64,000 bases of DNA from CAYULW01 sp964445815 (GTDB taxonomy: Bacteria; Bacteroidota; Bacteroidia; Flavobacteriales_E; Vicingaceae). The stretch spans positions 496,001 to 560,000 of the forward strand of contig CAYULW010000001.1 of NCBI GenBank assembly GCA_964445815.1. Direction: 5' to 3'. Each line of letters opens with the position of its first letter. Position 1 is the first letter of the stretch. This document shows positions 52,935-62,858 of this stretch, in pieces. The notes under the pieces were generated by a model. The model saw nothing but the letters and a program-made list of their open reading frames with translations. It made no database searches and was not told the origin of the DNA. The translations under genes were made by a program, and so were the position numbers.

Positions 52935-54173
52935 ATGTTGTATTACTTATTTCAGTATTTAAACGAATTGGATGTTCCCGGTGCAGGGGTGTTTCAATAC
53001 ATCACCTTTAGGGCTGCAGCTTCCATTATTGTTTCGCTTTTGATCTCAATGGTGTTTGGGAAACGCATTATCAATTTGCTGCATCGACAACAAGTAGGAG
53101 AAACGGTCAGGGATTTAGGTCTTGAAGGGCAGAAAGAAAAACAAGGAACACCAACCATGGGTGGATTGATCATTCTTGCATCTATACTTATCCCCACTTT
53201 GCTCTTTGCCAAGCTTGAAAACATCTACATTATTCTGATGCTCCTTTCTACTGTGCTTCTCGGCGCAATAGGTTTTATAGATGATTACATCAAGGTGTTT
53301 AAAAAGAACAAGAAAGGCTTAGCCGGAAAATTTAAAATAGCCGGACAAGTATTTGTGGGCATTTTGGTGGGGTCGATACTTTACTTTAACGATGATGTCC
53401 TTGTAAAAGAAAAAGTAAATGATAGTCAGGTAGTCGAAGCCGGGATTGCTGTAGATGCGGAAAGCGAGAAGAATTACCATTGGGAAGAAAGTAAGTCTAT
53501 GGTAACGACCATTCCTTTTCTAAAGAATAATGAGTTTGATTATGGCGTGTTGATTAATTGGTGTTGTGATAACGCCATGGATTGGGCATGGTTGATTTTT
53601 ATTCCAGTCGTCATTTTTATCATTACTGCCGTTTCCAATGGAGCCAACATGACTGATGGTCTCGATGGTTTGGCAACCGGAACTTCAGCGATCATTGGAG
53701 TCACATTAGCTGTATTCGCTTACGTTTCCGGTAACACGATATTTTCAGATTATCTCAACATTATGTATATCCCTGATTCAGGTGAGTTGGTGGTATACAT
53801 CGCCGCTTTTGTTGGAGCCTGTGTAGGTTTTCTATGGTACAATTCATATCCGGCTCAAGTATTTATGGGAGATACAGGTAGTCTAGCCTTGGGAGGAATT
53901 ATAGCGGTGTTCGCATTAGCCATTCGCAAAGAATTATTGATTCCTGTCTTCTGCGGGGTATTTCTGATTGAAAATATCTCCGTGATGATGCAGGTTGCTT
54001 ATTTCAAATACACCAAAAAGAAGTTTGGCGAAGGTCGACGCATTTTTCTAATGGCTCCCTTACATCATCACTACCAGAAAAAGGGATTCCATGAAGCGAA
54101 GATCGTTAGTCGGTTTTGGATTGTAGGTGTGATGTTGGCCGTGTTGTCGATTGTAACGCTGAAGTTGAGGTAG
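52935..54173 (+). CDS. mraY: Phospho-MurNAc-pentapeptide transferase MraY
   Basis: 412-aa polytopic enzyme that makes lipid I on the inner membrane. Signatures: GTPTMGGL, IDDYIKVFKKNKKGL with catalytic Asp pair, NMTDGLDGLATG, MGDTGSLALGG and MAPLHHHYQKKG. It is about 50 residues longer than E. coli MraY because of an extracytoplasmic insertion (about 155-215), usual in Bacteroidota. murD begins on the base after its stop. Confidence 0.97.
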   Translation: MLYYLFQYLNELDVPGAGVFQYITFRAAASIIVSLLISMVFGKRIINLLHRQQVGETVRDLGLEGQKEKQGTPTMGGLIILASILIPTLLFAKLENIYIILMLLSTVLLGAIGFIDDYIKVFKKNKKGLAGKFKIAGQVFVGILVGSILYFNDDVLVKEKVNDSQVVEAGIAVDAESEKNYHWEESKSMVTTIPFLKNNEFDYGVLINWCCDNAMDWAWLIFIPVVIFIITAVSNGANMTDGLDGLATGTSAIIGVTLAVFAYVSGNTIFSDYLNIMYIPDSGELVVYIAAFVGACVGFLWYNSYPAQVFMGDTGSLALGGIIAVFALAIRKELLIPVFCGVFLIENISVMMQVAYFKYTKKKFGEGRRIFLMAPLHHHYQKKGFHEAKIVSRFWIVGVMLAVLSIVTLKLR

Positions 54174-55511
54174 ATGGAGAAAGAGATTGCCATACTCGGT
54201 GCAGGAGAAAGTGGCGTAGGAGCGGCAATCTTGGCAAAAAAAGAAGGATTTGTACCCTTCGTGTCCGATAAGGGCGAAATAAAAGAAAAGTACAAAGCAG
54301 TTCTTTTAAAACATGAAATAGAATGGGAGGAAAAGACCCATGACGAGGAGCGCATTCTTTCTGTCAGGGAGATCATTAAAAGCCCCGGAATTCCGGATGA
54401 AGTGCCGATTATAAAAAAGGCAAATAAGAAGGGCATTTCGGTGATCTCTGAGATTGAGTTTGCAGGTCGCTATTGCAAGGCAAAAACCATAGGGGTGACT
54501 GGTAGTAATGGTAAGACAACAACAAGTTTGATGATCTACCATGTTCTTAAGCGATGTGGAGTAAAGGTTGGTTTGGCAGGTAATGTGGGGAAGAGCTTTG
54601 CCGAGCAGGTGGCTACTCAGGAAGTAGACTGGTATGTGTTGGAGTTGAGCAGTTTTCAGCTTGATGGCGTTTATGCATTTCAACTGGATATCGCCATACT
54701 CTTGAACATTACACCGGATCATCTGGATCGATATGGAGAAAGCTTTGAGCGCTATGCCGATGCAAAGATGCGTATTGTAAGAAATGCAGATGAGCATGTT
54801 TACTTCATCTATTGCATAGATGATGCATCTGTTTTAGCTGCAATCGATAGAAACCCTTGTCCTGCAAAACATCTCCCTTTTAGTATTAAAAAACAAGTTC
54901 CGGAAGGAGCATACTTAAATAATGAACAATTAATTATTCACTTAAATAACAGCCGTTTAGATATGTCTATACACGATTTGGCCTTAAAAGGCAACCACAA
55001 TTTGTACAATACGATGGCATCGGGAATTGCCGGTCGTATTTTAGATTTAAGAAAAGAGTTAATCAGAGAGAGTCTTTCTGATTTTCAAAATGTAGAACAC
55101 AGGTTAGAAACAGTTGCGACCATTCATGGTATTGAATTCATTAACGATTCAAAAGCGACCAATATTAACTCGACCTGGTATGCATTAGAGAGCTTAACAA
55201 AACCTACAATATGGATTGTAGGGGGTGTTGATAAAGGCAATGATTATTCAGAGTTAATGGCACTGGTTAAAGACAAAGTGAAAGCCATCATTTGTCTTGG
55301 TTTGGATAACTCTAAAATTATAGCTGCATTCAAAGACCATATTCAGTTGATAGAGGAGACGACTTCAGCTGATGAGGCGGTTAGGAAAGCTTATGAGATT
55401 GGTCAGAAAGGCGATGCGGTTCTTTTATCTCCTGCAAGTGCAAGTTTCGATTTGTTTGAGAATTATGAAGATCGGGGACATCAATTTAAGCGGGCGGTAA
55501 GAGCATTGTAA
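54174..55511 (+). CDS. murD: UDP-MurNAc-L-alanine:D-glutamate ligase MurD
   Basis: 445 aa. N-terminal Rossmann domain (AILGAGESGVGAAILA), ATP-binding GVTGSNGKTTTSLM, LELSSFQLDG, NITPDHLDRYG and FINDSKATNINST are the MurD set. It adds D-Glu to UDP-MurNAc-Ala in the cytoplasm. Gene order murD after mraY and before ftsW is standard. Stop and ftsW start overlap (TAATG). Confidence 0.97.
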   Translation: MEKEIAILGAGESGVGAAILAKKEGFVPFVSDKGEIKEKYKAVLLKHEIEWEEKTHDEERILSVREIIKSPGIPDEVPIIKKANKKGISVISEIEFAGRYCKAKTIGVTGSNGKTTTSLMIYHVLKRCGVKVGLAGNVGKSFAEQVATQEVDWYVLELSSFQLDGVYAFQLDIAILLNITPDHLDRYGESFERYADAKMRIVRNADEHVYFIYCIDDASVLAAIDRNPCPAKHLPFSIKKQVPEGAYLNNEQLIIHLNNSRLDMSIHDLALKGNHNLYNTMASGIAGRILDLRKELIRESLSDFQNVEHRLETVATIHGIEFINDSKATNINSTWYALESLTKPTIWIVGGVDKGNDYSELMALVKDKVKAIICLGLDNSKIIAAFKDHIQLIEETTSADEAVRKAYEIGQKGDAVLLSPASASFDLFENYEDRGHQFKRAVRAL

Positions 55512-56656
55512 TGCAATTTATTGACAAATACATCAAAGGCGATCGGGTCATCTGGGCAGTTGTTCTTCTTCTGGCCATTTGCTCCATATTGGTGGTTTAT
55601 AGCTCTATTGTAACCTTGGCCTATAAGTATCAAGGTGGAAATACGGAGTTTTTTCTGTTTAAACACAGCATTATATTGGCTGTTGGTTTCTTTCTGATGT
55701 ATTTTGCTCATAAAGTCAATTATAGATATTACTCAAGAATCTCTCAGATTGCTTTGATTTTAGCTATTCCATTATTGGGCGTTACTCTTTTAACAGGACA
55801 AAGTATTAATGAAGCAAGTCGGTGGCTGGTTATTCCGGTCATCAATCAGACTTTTCAAACTTCTGACTTGGCCAAATTGGCGCTCATTATGTTCCTGGCC
55901 AGAACACTTTCTAAGAGGCAGGAGAACATAAAGGACTTTAATCAGGCATTTGTGCCAATTATGGTTCCCGTTTTGATTGTTTGCGGTTTGATTTTGCCCG
56001 CCAACTTTTCTACTGCGGCAATGCTGTTTATGACTTCTTTGGTCATTATGTTCATTGGTCGAATAAACTTTGCCTATATCATCTCCTTGGTAAGCATTGG
56101 CGTGGTGTGTTTCGGAATTTTTTTAGCGGTTGTTTTAAATTCCGACAATACAGGTCGTGTAGGAACTTGGAAGAATAGAGTAGAAAATTTTATTGAAGGA
56201 GATTCTGAAGGAAACTATCAGGTGGAACAGTCGAAGGTGGCTATTGCGACAGGAGGTATAATTGGTAAAGGACCAGGAGGAAGTACGCAAAGAAACTTTT
56301 TGCCTCATCCTTACTCGGATTTCATCTTTGCAATTGTTGTTGAAGAGTATGGCATAATTGGAGGAGCAATTATCTTACTACTCTACTTGATATTGCTGTA
56401 CCGGGGTATTTTGATTGCCAAGTCAGCGCCTCAAACCTTTGGGGCATTATTGGCTATTGGCTTGAGTTTTAGTTTGGTTTTTCAAGGCATGATTAACATG
56501 GCTGTTGCTGTTAACTTATTCCCGGTTACAGGGCAGCCCTTGCCAATGGTTAGTATGGGTGGAACCTCTATTTGGTTTACCTGCCTTGCCATTGGAATTA
56601 TCTTGAGTGTAAGTAGGCAAACACAGTTAAATGTCAGTCAAGATGAGTCAGTCTAA
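55511..56656 (+). CDS. ftsW: Septal peptidoglycan glycosyltransferase FtsW (SEDS family)
   Basis: 381-aa integral membrane protein with about ten helices. The SEDS signature near the end (LFPVTGQPLPMVSMGGTS) and FIFAIVVEEYGIIGG are characteristic. It polymerises lipid II at the septum with FtsI as partner. RodA of the same family is excluded by the dcw position. It overlaps murD by one base and murG by about a dozen. Confidence 0.96.
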   Translation: MQFIDKYIKGDRVIWAVVLLLAICSILVVYSSIVTLAYKYQGGNTEFFLFKHSIILAVGFFLMYFAHKVNYRYYSRISQIALILAIPLLGVTLLTGQSINEASRWLVIPVINQTFQTSDLAKLALIMFLARTLSKRQENIKDFNQAFVPIMVPVLIVCGLILPANFSTAAMLFMTSLVIMFIGRINFAYIISLVSIGVVCFGIFLAVVLNSDNTGRVGTWKNRVENFIEGDSEGNYQVEQSKVAIATGGIIGKGPGGSTQRNFLPHPYSDFIFAIVVEEYGIIGGAIILLLYLILLYRGILIAKSAPQTFGALLAIGLSFSLVFQGMINMAVAVNLFPVTGQPLPMVSMGGTSIWFTCLAIGIILSVSRQTQLNVSQDESV

Positions 56657-57761
56657 ATTAAAAATCATCATTAGCGGAGGTGGTACCGGAGGACATATTT
56701 TTCCGGCAATTTCTATAGCTAATGCACTGAAAAAACTAAGGCCGGATGCACAATTCCTTTTTGTGGGTGCTAAAGGAAGAATGGAAATGGAAAAGGTGCC
56801 GGAGGCTGGTTATGAAATAGTAGGGCTTCCAATTATGGGTCTGCAAAGGCGCTTGACGCTTAAGAACTTGAAATTTCCATTCATGCTTTTGAAAAGTGCA
56901 AAGATGGCTAAGAAGATCATCAAAGATTTCAAACCGGATATAGCTATTGGTGTTGGTGGTTATGCAAGTGGCCCATTGCTAAGAGCGGCAAACGGTGCTA
57001 AAATTCCTACTTTGATTCAGGAGCAGAATTCATATGCCGGACTGACAAATAAATTGCTTGGGAAAAAAGCGGGTTGCATTTGTGTAGCTTATGACGGTAT
57101 GGAGGCTTTTTTCCCTTCAGATAAGATTGTTTTAACAGGAAATCCGGTAAGGGGTGAAGTGGTTAAGCTTGATGGGAAAAAAGAGCGAGGGTTAGAGTTT
57201 TTTGATTTAGAAGGTGATAAGAAAACGGTATTGGTTGTTGGTGGAAGTCTTGGGGCATGGTCAATTAACGAAGCCATAGAGAATGCGATTCCTTTGTTGA
57301 AAAGATTGAATATTCAAGTGATTTGGCAAACCGGAAAACTCTTTCATGAAAGGGCACTTGAATCAGCAAAAGGAGAAGAAAAATGGTTGAAAGTACATGC
57401 GTTTATCAAACGTATGGATCTGGCTTATGCTGTATCCAATTTGGTAGTGTCAAGAGCAGGAGCCATTGCAGTTTCAGAGTTATGTTTGGTAAAAAAGCCT
57501 TCTATTTTGGTGCCTTTGCCAAGTGCGGCAGAAGATCATCAGACAAAAAATGCCATGGCATTGGTCACGCACAATGCCGCAGTGCTATGCAAGGATACAG
57601 AAGTCAGGTCTCAACTTGGTCAACAGGTACAAGAATTAATCAATGATGAAGAGCATTTGGAGAAGCTCAGTAAAAATATGGAACCTCTTGGTTTTAAGGA
57701 TGCTGCAGAGTTAATTGCAAATGAAGTGATAAAACTTATTGATCAAAAAGCGGAGAATTAA
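56643..57761 (+). CDS. murG: Lipid II-forming GlcNAc transferase MurG
   Basis: 372 aa GT28 enzyme. The GGGTGGHIFPA loop binds the membrane acceptor; GVGGYASGP, IQEQNSYAG and VSRAGAIAVSEL are family motifs. It adds GlcNAc to lipid I at the inner face of the membrane. ATG 56643 gives MSQSKLKIIISGGGTGG; an in-frame ATG at 56631 is also possible. The start lies inside the 3' end of ftsW. Stop overlaps murC start (TAATG). Confidence 0.96.
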   Translation: MSQSKLKIIISGGGTGGHIFPAISIANALKKLRPDAQFLFVGAKGRMEMEKVPEAGYEIVGLPIMGLQRRLTLKNLKFPFMLLKSAKMAKKIIKDFKPDIAIGVGGYASGPLLRAANGAKIPTLIQEQNSYAGLTNKLLGKKAGCICVAYDGMEAFFPSDKIVLTGNPVRGEVVKLDGKKERGLEFFDLEGDKKTVLVVGGSLGAWSINEAIENAIPLLKRLNIQVIWQTGKLFHERALESAKGEEKWLKVHAFIKRMDLAYAVSNLVVSRAGAIAVSELCLVKKPSILVPLPSAAEDHQTKNAMALVTHNAAVLCKDTEVRSQLGQQVQELINDEEHLEKLSKNMEPLGFKDAAELIANEVIKLIDQKAEN

Positions 57762-59125
57762 TGAATCGGTCTCATGTATATTTTGTTGGTGTTGGTGGCA
57801 TTGGGATGAGTGCTTTGGCAAGGTATTTCAATCGCTCTGGAAAACAAGTGGCAGGATACGATCGAACAATAAGTGATCTGACCAAACGCTTGCAAAGTGA
57901 GGGCATTTCGATTACTTATGTCGACGAGGCGGATACAGTTCCCTTTCCTTATAGAGATAAGAACAATACCTTGGTGGTATATACGCCTGCTATTCCGGAA
58001 AGTAGTCCCATACTAACTTACTTTAGAGAGCATGAGTTTGAATGTTTAAAAAGGGCGGAAGTCTTAGGTCGAATCAGTCGAGATTTGCCTACGATAGCGG
58101 TTGCAGGCACTCATGGTAAGACAACTGTGTCATCCATGTTGGCCTATTTAATGCACAAAGGTGGAGTAAGGGTTAATGCATTTTTAGGAGGCATTAGTCG
58201 GGATTTTGGTACCAATTTAGTATTGGATTCTGAAGCGCAATTGGTGGTTACGGAAGCAGATGAATTTGACCGTTCTTTTCTTCATCTATCGCCCAAAGAT
58301 TTGGTGATAACATCAATAGATGTTGATCATTTGGATGTTTATGAAGATGAAGAAGATCTACATAAGACCTATGCTCAGCTTATTGATCGTGTTCAGGAAA
58401 ATGGTGTGGTGATTTCAAAACCGGATGTACTCAGCCGATTGAAACCTGAGAACAAGGTGGAGAAAGTGACCTATCATCTGAAGGATAGAGCAGATGTTTA
58501 TGCTTCTAATGTGAGCGTAGAAGAAGGGTGCTTTGTTTTTGACTATAATTCAGCTGAAGTGACCATCAAAAACATTCGGTGCGGCCTTCCTGGCTTACAT
58601 AATATTGAAAATGCCGTAGCAGCAATTTATCTGAGTTTGAGGAATGGAGTTTCTTCAGATGTCATTGCTTCGTTAATGAGTGAATTTCATGGTGTTAAAC
58701 GTCGGTTTGATGTGCACATACAACGCAATGATTTTGTCTATATAGATGATTATGCGCATCATCCTTCAGAGATTAAAGCTTTACATGAATCTGTTAGAGA
58801 ACTTTTTCCTAAAAAAAAGATAACAGCGATTTTTCAACCTCATTTGTACAGCAGAACAAGGGACTTTGGTGATGAGTTTGCTAAAGAATTGGCCCAATTT
58901 GATGAGTTGATTTTACTTGAGTTATATCCGGCCAGAGAAGAGCCCATTGAGGGCATTACCAGTCTTTGGTTAGCCAAGAAGACACACAAGGAAAATGTAC
59001 CCGTTTGTCAGGCTGCACACTTAATCAATATTCTAAAAGAACGAGAAGTTGAGGTGTTACTTACGATTGGTGCAGGTAATATTGATCAGATGGTTGAACC
59101 TTTAATTAATCATTACGAGCGGTGA
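57761..59125 (+). CDS. murC: UDP-MurNAc:L-alanine ligase MurC
   Basis: 454 aa. N-terminal GVGGIGMSALARYF nucleotide-binding motif, ATP loop VAGTHGKTTVSSML, TEADEFDRSFL and DDYAHHPSEI identify MurC, the first amino-acid ligase of wall precursor synthesis. Its place after murG is the common order. Stop TGA overlaps the ftsQ GTG start by four bases. Confidence 0.97.
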   Translation: MNRSHVYFVGVGGIGMSALARYFNRSGKQVAGYDRTISDLTKRLQSEGISITYVDEADTVPFPYRDKNNTLVVYTPAIPESSPILTYFREHEFECLKRAEVLGRISRDLPTIAVAGTHGKTTVSSMLAYLMHKGGVRVNAFLGGISRDFGTNLVLDSEAQLVVTEADEFDRSFLHLSPKDLVITSIDVDHLDVYEDEEDLHKTYAQLIDRVQENGVVISKPDVLSRLKPENKVEKVTYHLKDRADVYASNVSVEEGCFVFDYNSAEVTIKNIRCGLPGLHNIENAVAAIYLSLRNGVSSDVIASLMSEFHGVKRRFDVHIQRNDFVYIDDYAHHPSEIKALHESVRELFPKKKITAIFQPHLYSRTRDFGDEFAKELAQFDELILLELYPAREEPIEGITSLWLAKKTHKENVPVCQAAHLINILKEREVEVLLTIGAGNIDQMVEPLINHYER

Positions 59126-59910
59126 GAAAATGGTTAAAATATGTTCTCAATGGCCTTGCAGTAGTTGCACTTCTTGCCTTATTGGCCTTTGCCAATGTGT
59201 CTCAGAATGATGTGGTGTGTCAGCAAATTGAAATTGCTATAGATCGCTCCAATGGTAATTTCTTTATTGAGGAAGAAGACATTTATGCCATGGTCTATCA
59301 TGAGATGGATACTGTAGTTGGTCGTCCGATAGCTAAGATAGATGCTAATCACTTAGAACATAAGCTAAACAACCATTCTGCTGTTCAGAATACTGAAGTG
59401 TATAAAACAATTGATGGAAAGTTAGTCATTGATGTGCAGCAAAGGACACCCATTATCCGAATATTTAATATTGATGGAGAGAGCTATTACATTGATAGCA
59501 CCGGCAAAGCAATGCCTCCTTCTCCCAGTTACACTTCTAGAGTGCTGATTGCCAGTGGAAACATCAAGCATAGTTTTGCCGATATAGTGAGCTATGAACT
59601 AAACCATTTGCAAGATAGTTTAGCTTCAACTACCCTTTTAGACGATTTGTTTTCGTTTGCAGAATTTATCCGCAAAGACCGCTTCTGGAATGCTCAGATT
59701 GAACAGTTATATGTTAATAAAGATTCTGAGATTGAATTGATACCGAGAGTAGGAAATCATAGAATTGTATTTGGAGATGCTGCATCAATTCGCCAAAAAT
59801 TCGAAAAGCTAAAGGTCTTTTATTTCAAGGGTTTAAGTAAGACGGGTTGGAACGAATACAGTGTGGTCAACTTAAAGTATGAAGGCCAAGTAGTGTGCAC
59901 TAAAAGATAG
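59122..59910 (+). CDS. ftsQ: Division protein FtsQ
   Basis: 262 aa: short cytoplasmic end, one membrane helix (about 7-25, VLNGLAVVALLALLAFANV), then a periplasmic POTRA-like and beta domain. Start is GTG in GTGA overlap with the murC stop. Sequence similarity to E. coli FtsQ is faint, but the topology and place between murC and ftsA make the call safe. It bridges early and late divisome proteins. ftsA follows 4 bases on. Confidence 0.9.
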   Translation: MRKWLKYVLNGLAVVALLALLAFANVSQNDVVCQQIEIAIDRSNGNFFIEEEDIYAMVYHEMDTVVGRPIAKIDANHLEHKLNNHSAVQNTEVYKTIDGKLVIDVQQRTPIIRIFNIDGESYYIDSTGKAMPPSPSYTSRVLIASGNIKHSFADIVSYELNHLQDSLASTTLLDDLFSFAEFIRKDRFWNAQIEQLYVNKDSEIELIPRVGNHRIVFGDAASIRQKFEKLKVFYFKGLSKTGWNEYSVVNLKYEGQVVCTKR

Positions 59911-59914
59911 AAAA

Positions 59915-61204
59915 ATGGAATCTAACTCAGACATAGTAGTAGGCTTAGATATTGGGACAACCAAAATTGTCGCTATGGTTGGTCGAAAAAATGACCATGG
60001 TAAGCTAGAGATACTGGGTATGGGGAAGTCTGAATCTTTAGGTGTAACCAGAGGAGTTGTTGCTAATATTGAGAAAACAGTTCAGTCCATAAAGGATGCT
60101 GTAGCAGAAGCTGAAAGCAAATCAGGTGTAGACATACGCATTGTGAATGTGGGTATTGCAGGCCAACACATCAAGAGTTTACAGCATAGAGGTATCCGCG
60201 TTAGAAATAATCTGGATGATGAAATCTCCCAAAACGACATTGATCTGCTGATTAATGATATGTTTAAGCTGGTGACCTTACCGGGTGAAGAAATCATAGA
60301 CGTACTTCCTCAGGAATTTATTGTTGATAATGAGCAGGGGATAAAAGATCCTGTTGGCATGAGTGGCATACGTTTAGAGGCTAATTTTCACATTATTACA
60401 GGTCAGGTTGCAGCAGCAAAAAACATTAACAAATGTGTCCACAAAGCTGATTTAGATGTTCAGGATGTGATCTTAGAACCGATTGCATCTTCAGCAGCAG
60501 TATTGAGCGAAGAAGAGAAAGAGGCTGGAGTTGTATTAGTAGATATAGGTGGTGGTACAACCGATGTTGCTATTTTTCAGGATGGCATCATAAGACACAC
60601 AGCTGTAATTCCTTTTGGCGGTAATGTCATTACTGAAGACATAAAAGAAGGCTGCTCCATCATCAAAAATCAGGCAGAGTTGCTCAAAGTAAAGTTTGGT
60701 TCGGCACTGGCAAATGAAAGTCAGGAGAATGAAATTGTGTCGATTCCCGGTCTAAGAGGTAGAGAGCCGAAGGAGATTTCCATTAAGAATCTGGCTCACA
60801 TTATTCAAGCGAGATTAGAAGAGATTATAGAGCATATCTATTATGAAATAAAGAACTCTGGTTATGAAAATAAACTGATTGCCGGAATGGTGATTACCGG
60901 AGGAGGTTCACAGATGAAGCATATAGGTCAATTGTTTGAATATGTGACTGGAATGGATACGAGAATAGGTTATCCAAACGAATATTTAGCGAATGGAAAT
61001 GCTGAAGAGATTACCAGCCCTATGTATGCTACAGGTGTAGGTTTAATCTTGAAAGGATTTGAAAAGTTAGATAAACAAAAGGGAAGAGTTTCAGAAGAAG
61101 ATACAGAAGCCATTAAGGTGAGACAAGGTGAAAAAACCAAAGATGGGCTGTTACAGACGATTCTGAAGAGAGGAAAGCAATTTTTTGAAGAAGACGAAAT
61201 ATAA
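59915..61204 (+). CDS. ftsA: Division protein FtsA
   Basis: 429-aa actin-like ATPase. Phosphate 1 motif VGLDIGTTKI, the 1C domain typical of FtsA, phosphate 2 VLVDIGGGTTDVAIF, adenosine motif ITGGGSQMKHI. A C-terminal amphipathic tail (LLQTILKRGKQFF) fits the membrane anchor that ties FtsZ to the membrane. Followed 16 bases later by ftsZ. Confidence 0.96.
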   Translation: MESNSDIVVGLDIGTTKIVAMVGRKNDHGKLEILGMGKSESLGVTRGVVANIEKTVQSIKDAVAEAESKSGVDIRIVNVGIAGQHIKSLQHRGIRVRNNLDDEISQNDIDLLINDMFKLVTLPGEEIIDVLPQEFIVDNEQGIKDPVGMSGIRLEANFHIITGQVAAAKNINKCVHKADLDVQDVILEPIASSAAVLSEEEKEAGVVLVDIGGGTTDVAIFQDGIIRHTAVIPFGGNVITEDIKEGCSIIKNQAELLKVKFGSALANESQENEIVSIPGLRGREPKEISIKNLAHIIQARLEEIIEHIYYEIKNSGYENKLIAGMVITGGGSQMKHIGQLFEYVTGMDTRIGYPNEYLANGNAEEITSPMYATGVGLILKGFEKLDKQKGRVSEEDTEAIKVRQGEKTKDGLLQTILKRGKQFFEEDEI

Positions 61205-61220
61205 TTTAAAATACCGCATT

Positions 61221-62780
61221 ATGAAATTTGATTTACCAAAAGATCAGTCCTCAATCATCAAAGTGATAGGTGTTGGTGGAGGTGGAAGCAATGCTGTAAA
61301 CCACATGTATAATCAGGGTATCACAGGAGTTGATTTTATCATCTGTAATACGGATCAACAAGCTCTAGACCAGAGTCCGATTCCAAATAAGATACAGCTA
61401 GGGTCTACTTTGACTGAAGGTAGGGGTGCCGGTTCAAATCCTGAAGTTGGTAAAAATGCTGCTATCGAAAATGTGGATGAACTGAAGGAAATTTTTGAGA
61501 AGAATACTCAAATGGTTTTTATCACAGCAGGAATGGGTGGTGGAACCGGAACAGGTGCGGCTCCAATCATAGCTCAGACTGCCAGAGAGATGGGTATACT
61601 GACTGTAGGTATAGTGACCATCCCATTTACATTTGAAGGAAGGAGAAGAAAGTTACAAGCTGATGATGGTCTAGAAGAATTAAGATCTAATGTAGATACT
61701 TTACTTGTTATCTGTAATGATAAGTTGAGGGAAATGCACGGTAACCTGAAAATCTCAGAAGCTTTTTCTAAAGCCGATGATATCTTGACCGTTGCAGCGA
61801 AAGGTATTGCCGAAATCATAACTGTTGCCGGTTATATCAATGTAGATTTTGAAGATGTTAAAACCGTCATGAAAGACGGTGGAACAGCCATTATGGGTTC
61901 TGCACATGCAGAGGGTGAAAACAGAGCCACTAAGGCGGTAAGTACAGCACTGGCTTCTCCATTGTTGAATGATAATGATATTACCGGAGCAAGATACATC
62001 TTATTGAATATTACTTCAGGAGATGAAGAAGTAACCATGGATGAGATTGATGAGATTACTGAATACATACAAGCTGAGTCCGGTAATACTGCAGATATTA
62101 TCTGGGGTAATGGACACGATGAAAATTTAGGATCCAAGGTCAGTGTGACCATTATTGCTACCGGCTTTGGTTCTAATGATCCTACAGGTTTCAGTGTAGT
62201 TAAAGAACCAAAGAAGAAGGTCGTCAGTTTAGACGAAGATGTGTCTACCATGATTACCCAACCTGTACCTTCAAATGAAGATAAAAGTCAGGATAAAGAA
62301 GAAGAGAATAAGGTTGATGAGCCGGTTCTGAAAACAGCTGAAAGCCAGAAGAGTTTTGAGTTTGAGATTCGTCCAAAGGAAGAGCTCAAGTCTCAGGACA
62401 ATACGTCTGAGGTAAAGCGCTTTAATTTGGACGATGAAGTGGAGGAACAGGATGAAGAAGAGATTAAAGAGGAGGAGATCAAATTAATCACTAAGAAACC
62501 CATTGAATCGGAAAAACGAGAGGCTATTGATGAAGAAGAGCAATTGCGACGATCTCAAGATCGAATTCTGAAGTTGAAAGCTTTGAGTTTAAAAATGAAA
62601 AGCCCGGGAGGAATTAATGACTTGGAGAAGGAGCCGGCTTATAAAAGACGAAACATTACTTTGGAAGATACTCCACACTCTTCTGAATCTAATGTATCAA
62701 GATTTACGCTAAGTGAAGATGAAAACAACAAGACATCTTTGAAGCAAAATAATTCTTTTTTACATGACAATGTAGATTGA
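61221..62780 (+). CDS. ftsZ: Division GTPase FtsZ
   Basis: 519 aa tubulin homologue. GVGGGGSNAVNHM near the start, the GGGTGTGAAP GTP loop near 105-114 and the T7-loop region NVDFEDVKTVM are intact. ATG 61221 (MKFDLPKDQ) is the normal beginning; a longer frame from 61185 overlaps ftsA. After the globular part (about 320) comes a long, highly charged disordered linker and a C-terminal YKRRNITLED segment, a typical Bacteroidota conserved peptide for partner binding; further residues follow it. A terminator lies just downstream. Confidence 0.97.
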   Translation: MKFDLPKDQSSIIKVIGVGGGGSNAVNHMYNQGITGVDFIICNTDQQALDQSPIPNKIQLGSTLTEGRGAGSNPEVGKNAAIENVDELKEIFEKNTQMVFITAGMGGGTGTGAAPIIAQTAREMGILTVGIVTIPFTFEGRRRKLQADDGLEELRSNVDTLLVICNDKLREMHGNLKISEAFSKADDILTVAAKGIAEIITVAGYINVDFEDVKTVMKDGGTAIMGSAHAEGENRATKAVSTALASPLLNDNDITGARYILLNITSGDEEVTMDEIDEITEYIQAESGNTADIIWGNGHDENLGSKVSVTIIATGFGSNDPTGFSVVKEPKKKVVSLDEDVSTMITQPVPSNEDKSQDKEEENKVDEPVLKTAESQKSFEFEIRPKEELKSQDNTSEVKRFNLDDEVEEQDEEEIKEEEIKLITKKPIESEKREAIDEEEQLRRSQDRILKLKALSLKMKSPGGINDLEKEPAYKRRNITLEDTPHSSESNVSRFTLSEDENNKTSLKQNNSFLHDNVD

Positions 62781-62796
62781 ATAGTTGGTTAGTATG

Positions 62797-62827
62797 AAAA
62801 CCCCTTCGTTTTGCGAAGGGGTTTTTT
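62797..62827 (+). terminator. Rho-independent terminator of the dcw cluster
   Basis: AAAACCCCTTCG pairs with CGAAGGGGTTTT (12 bp, 5-base loop) and is followed by a T-run. It lies 17 bases after the ftsZ stop and is symmetric enough to act in both directions. Confidence 0.92.
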
Positions 62828-62858
62828 ATTGCTGTAGTTTAATCATTCGATTCACCTG

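Noticed and set aside
54306..54797. 163-codon minus-strand ORF inside murD
   Set aside because: Opposite strand of a conserved Mur ligase gene; no start context or motif.
61185..61220. ftsZ start at 61185 inside ftsA
   Set aside because: Adds 12 residues overlapping the ftsA end; MKFDLPKDQ at 61221 fits the family.
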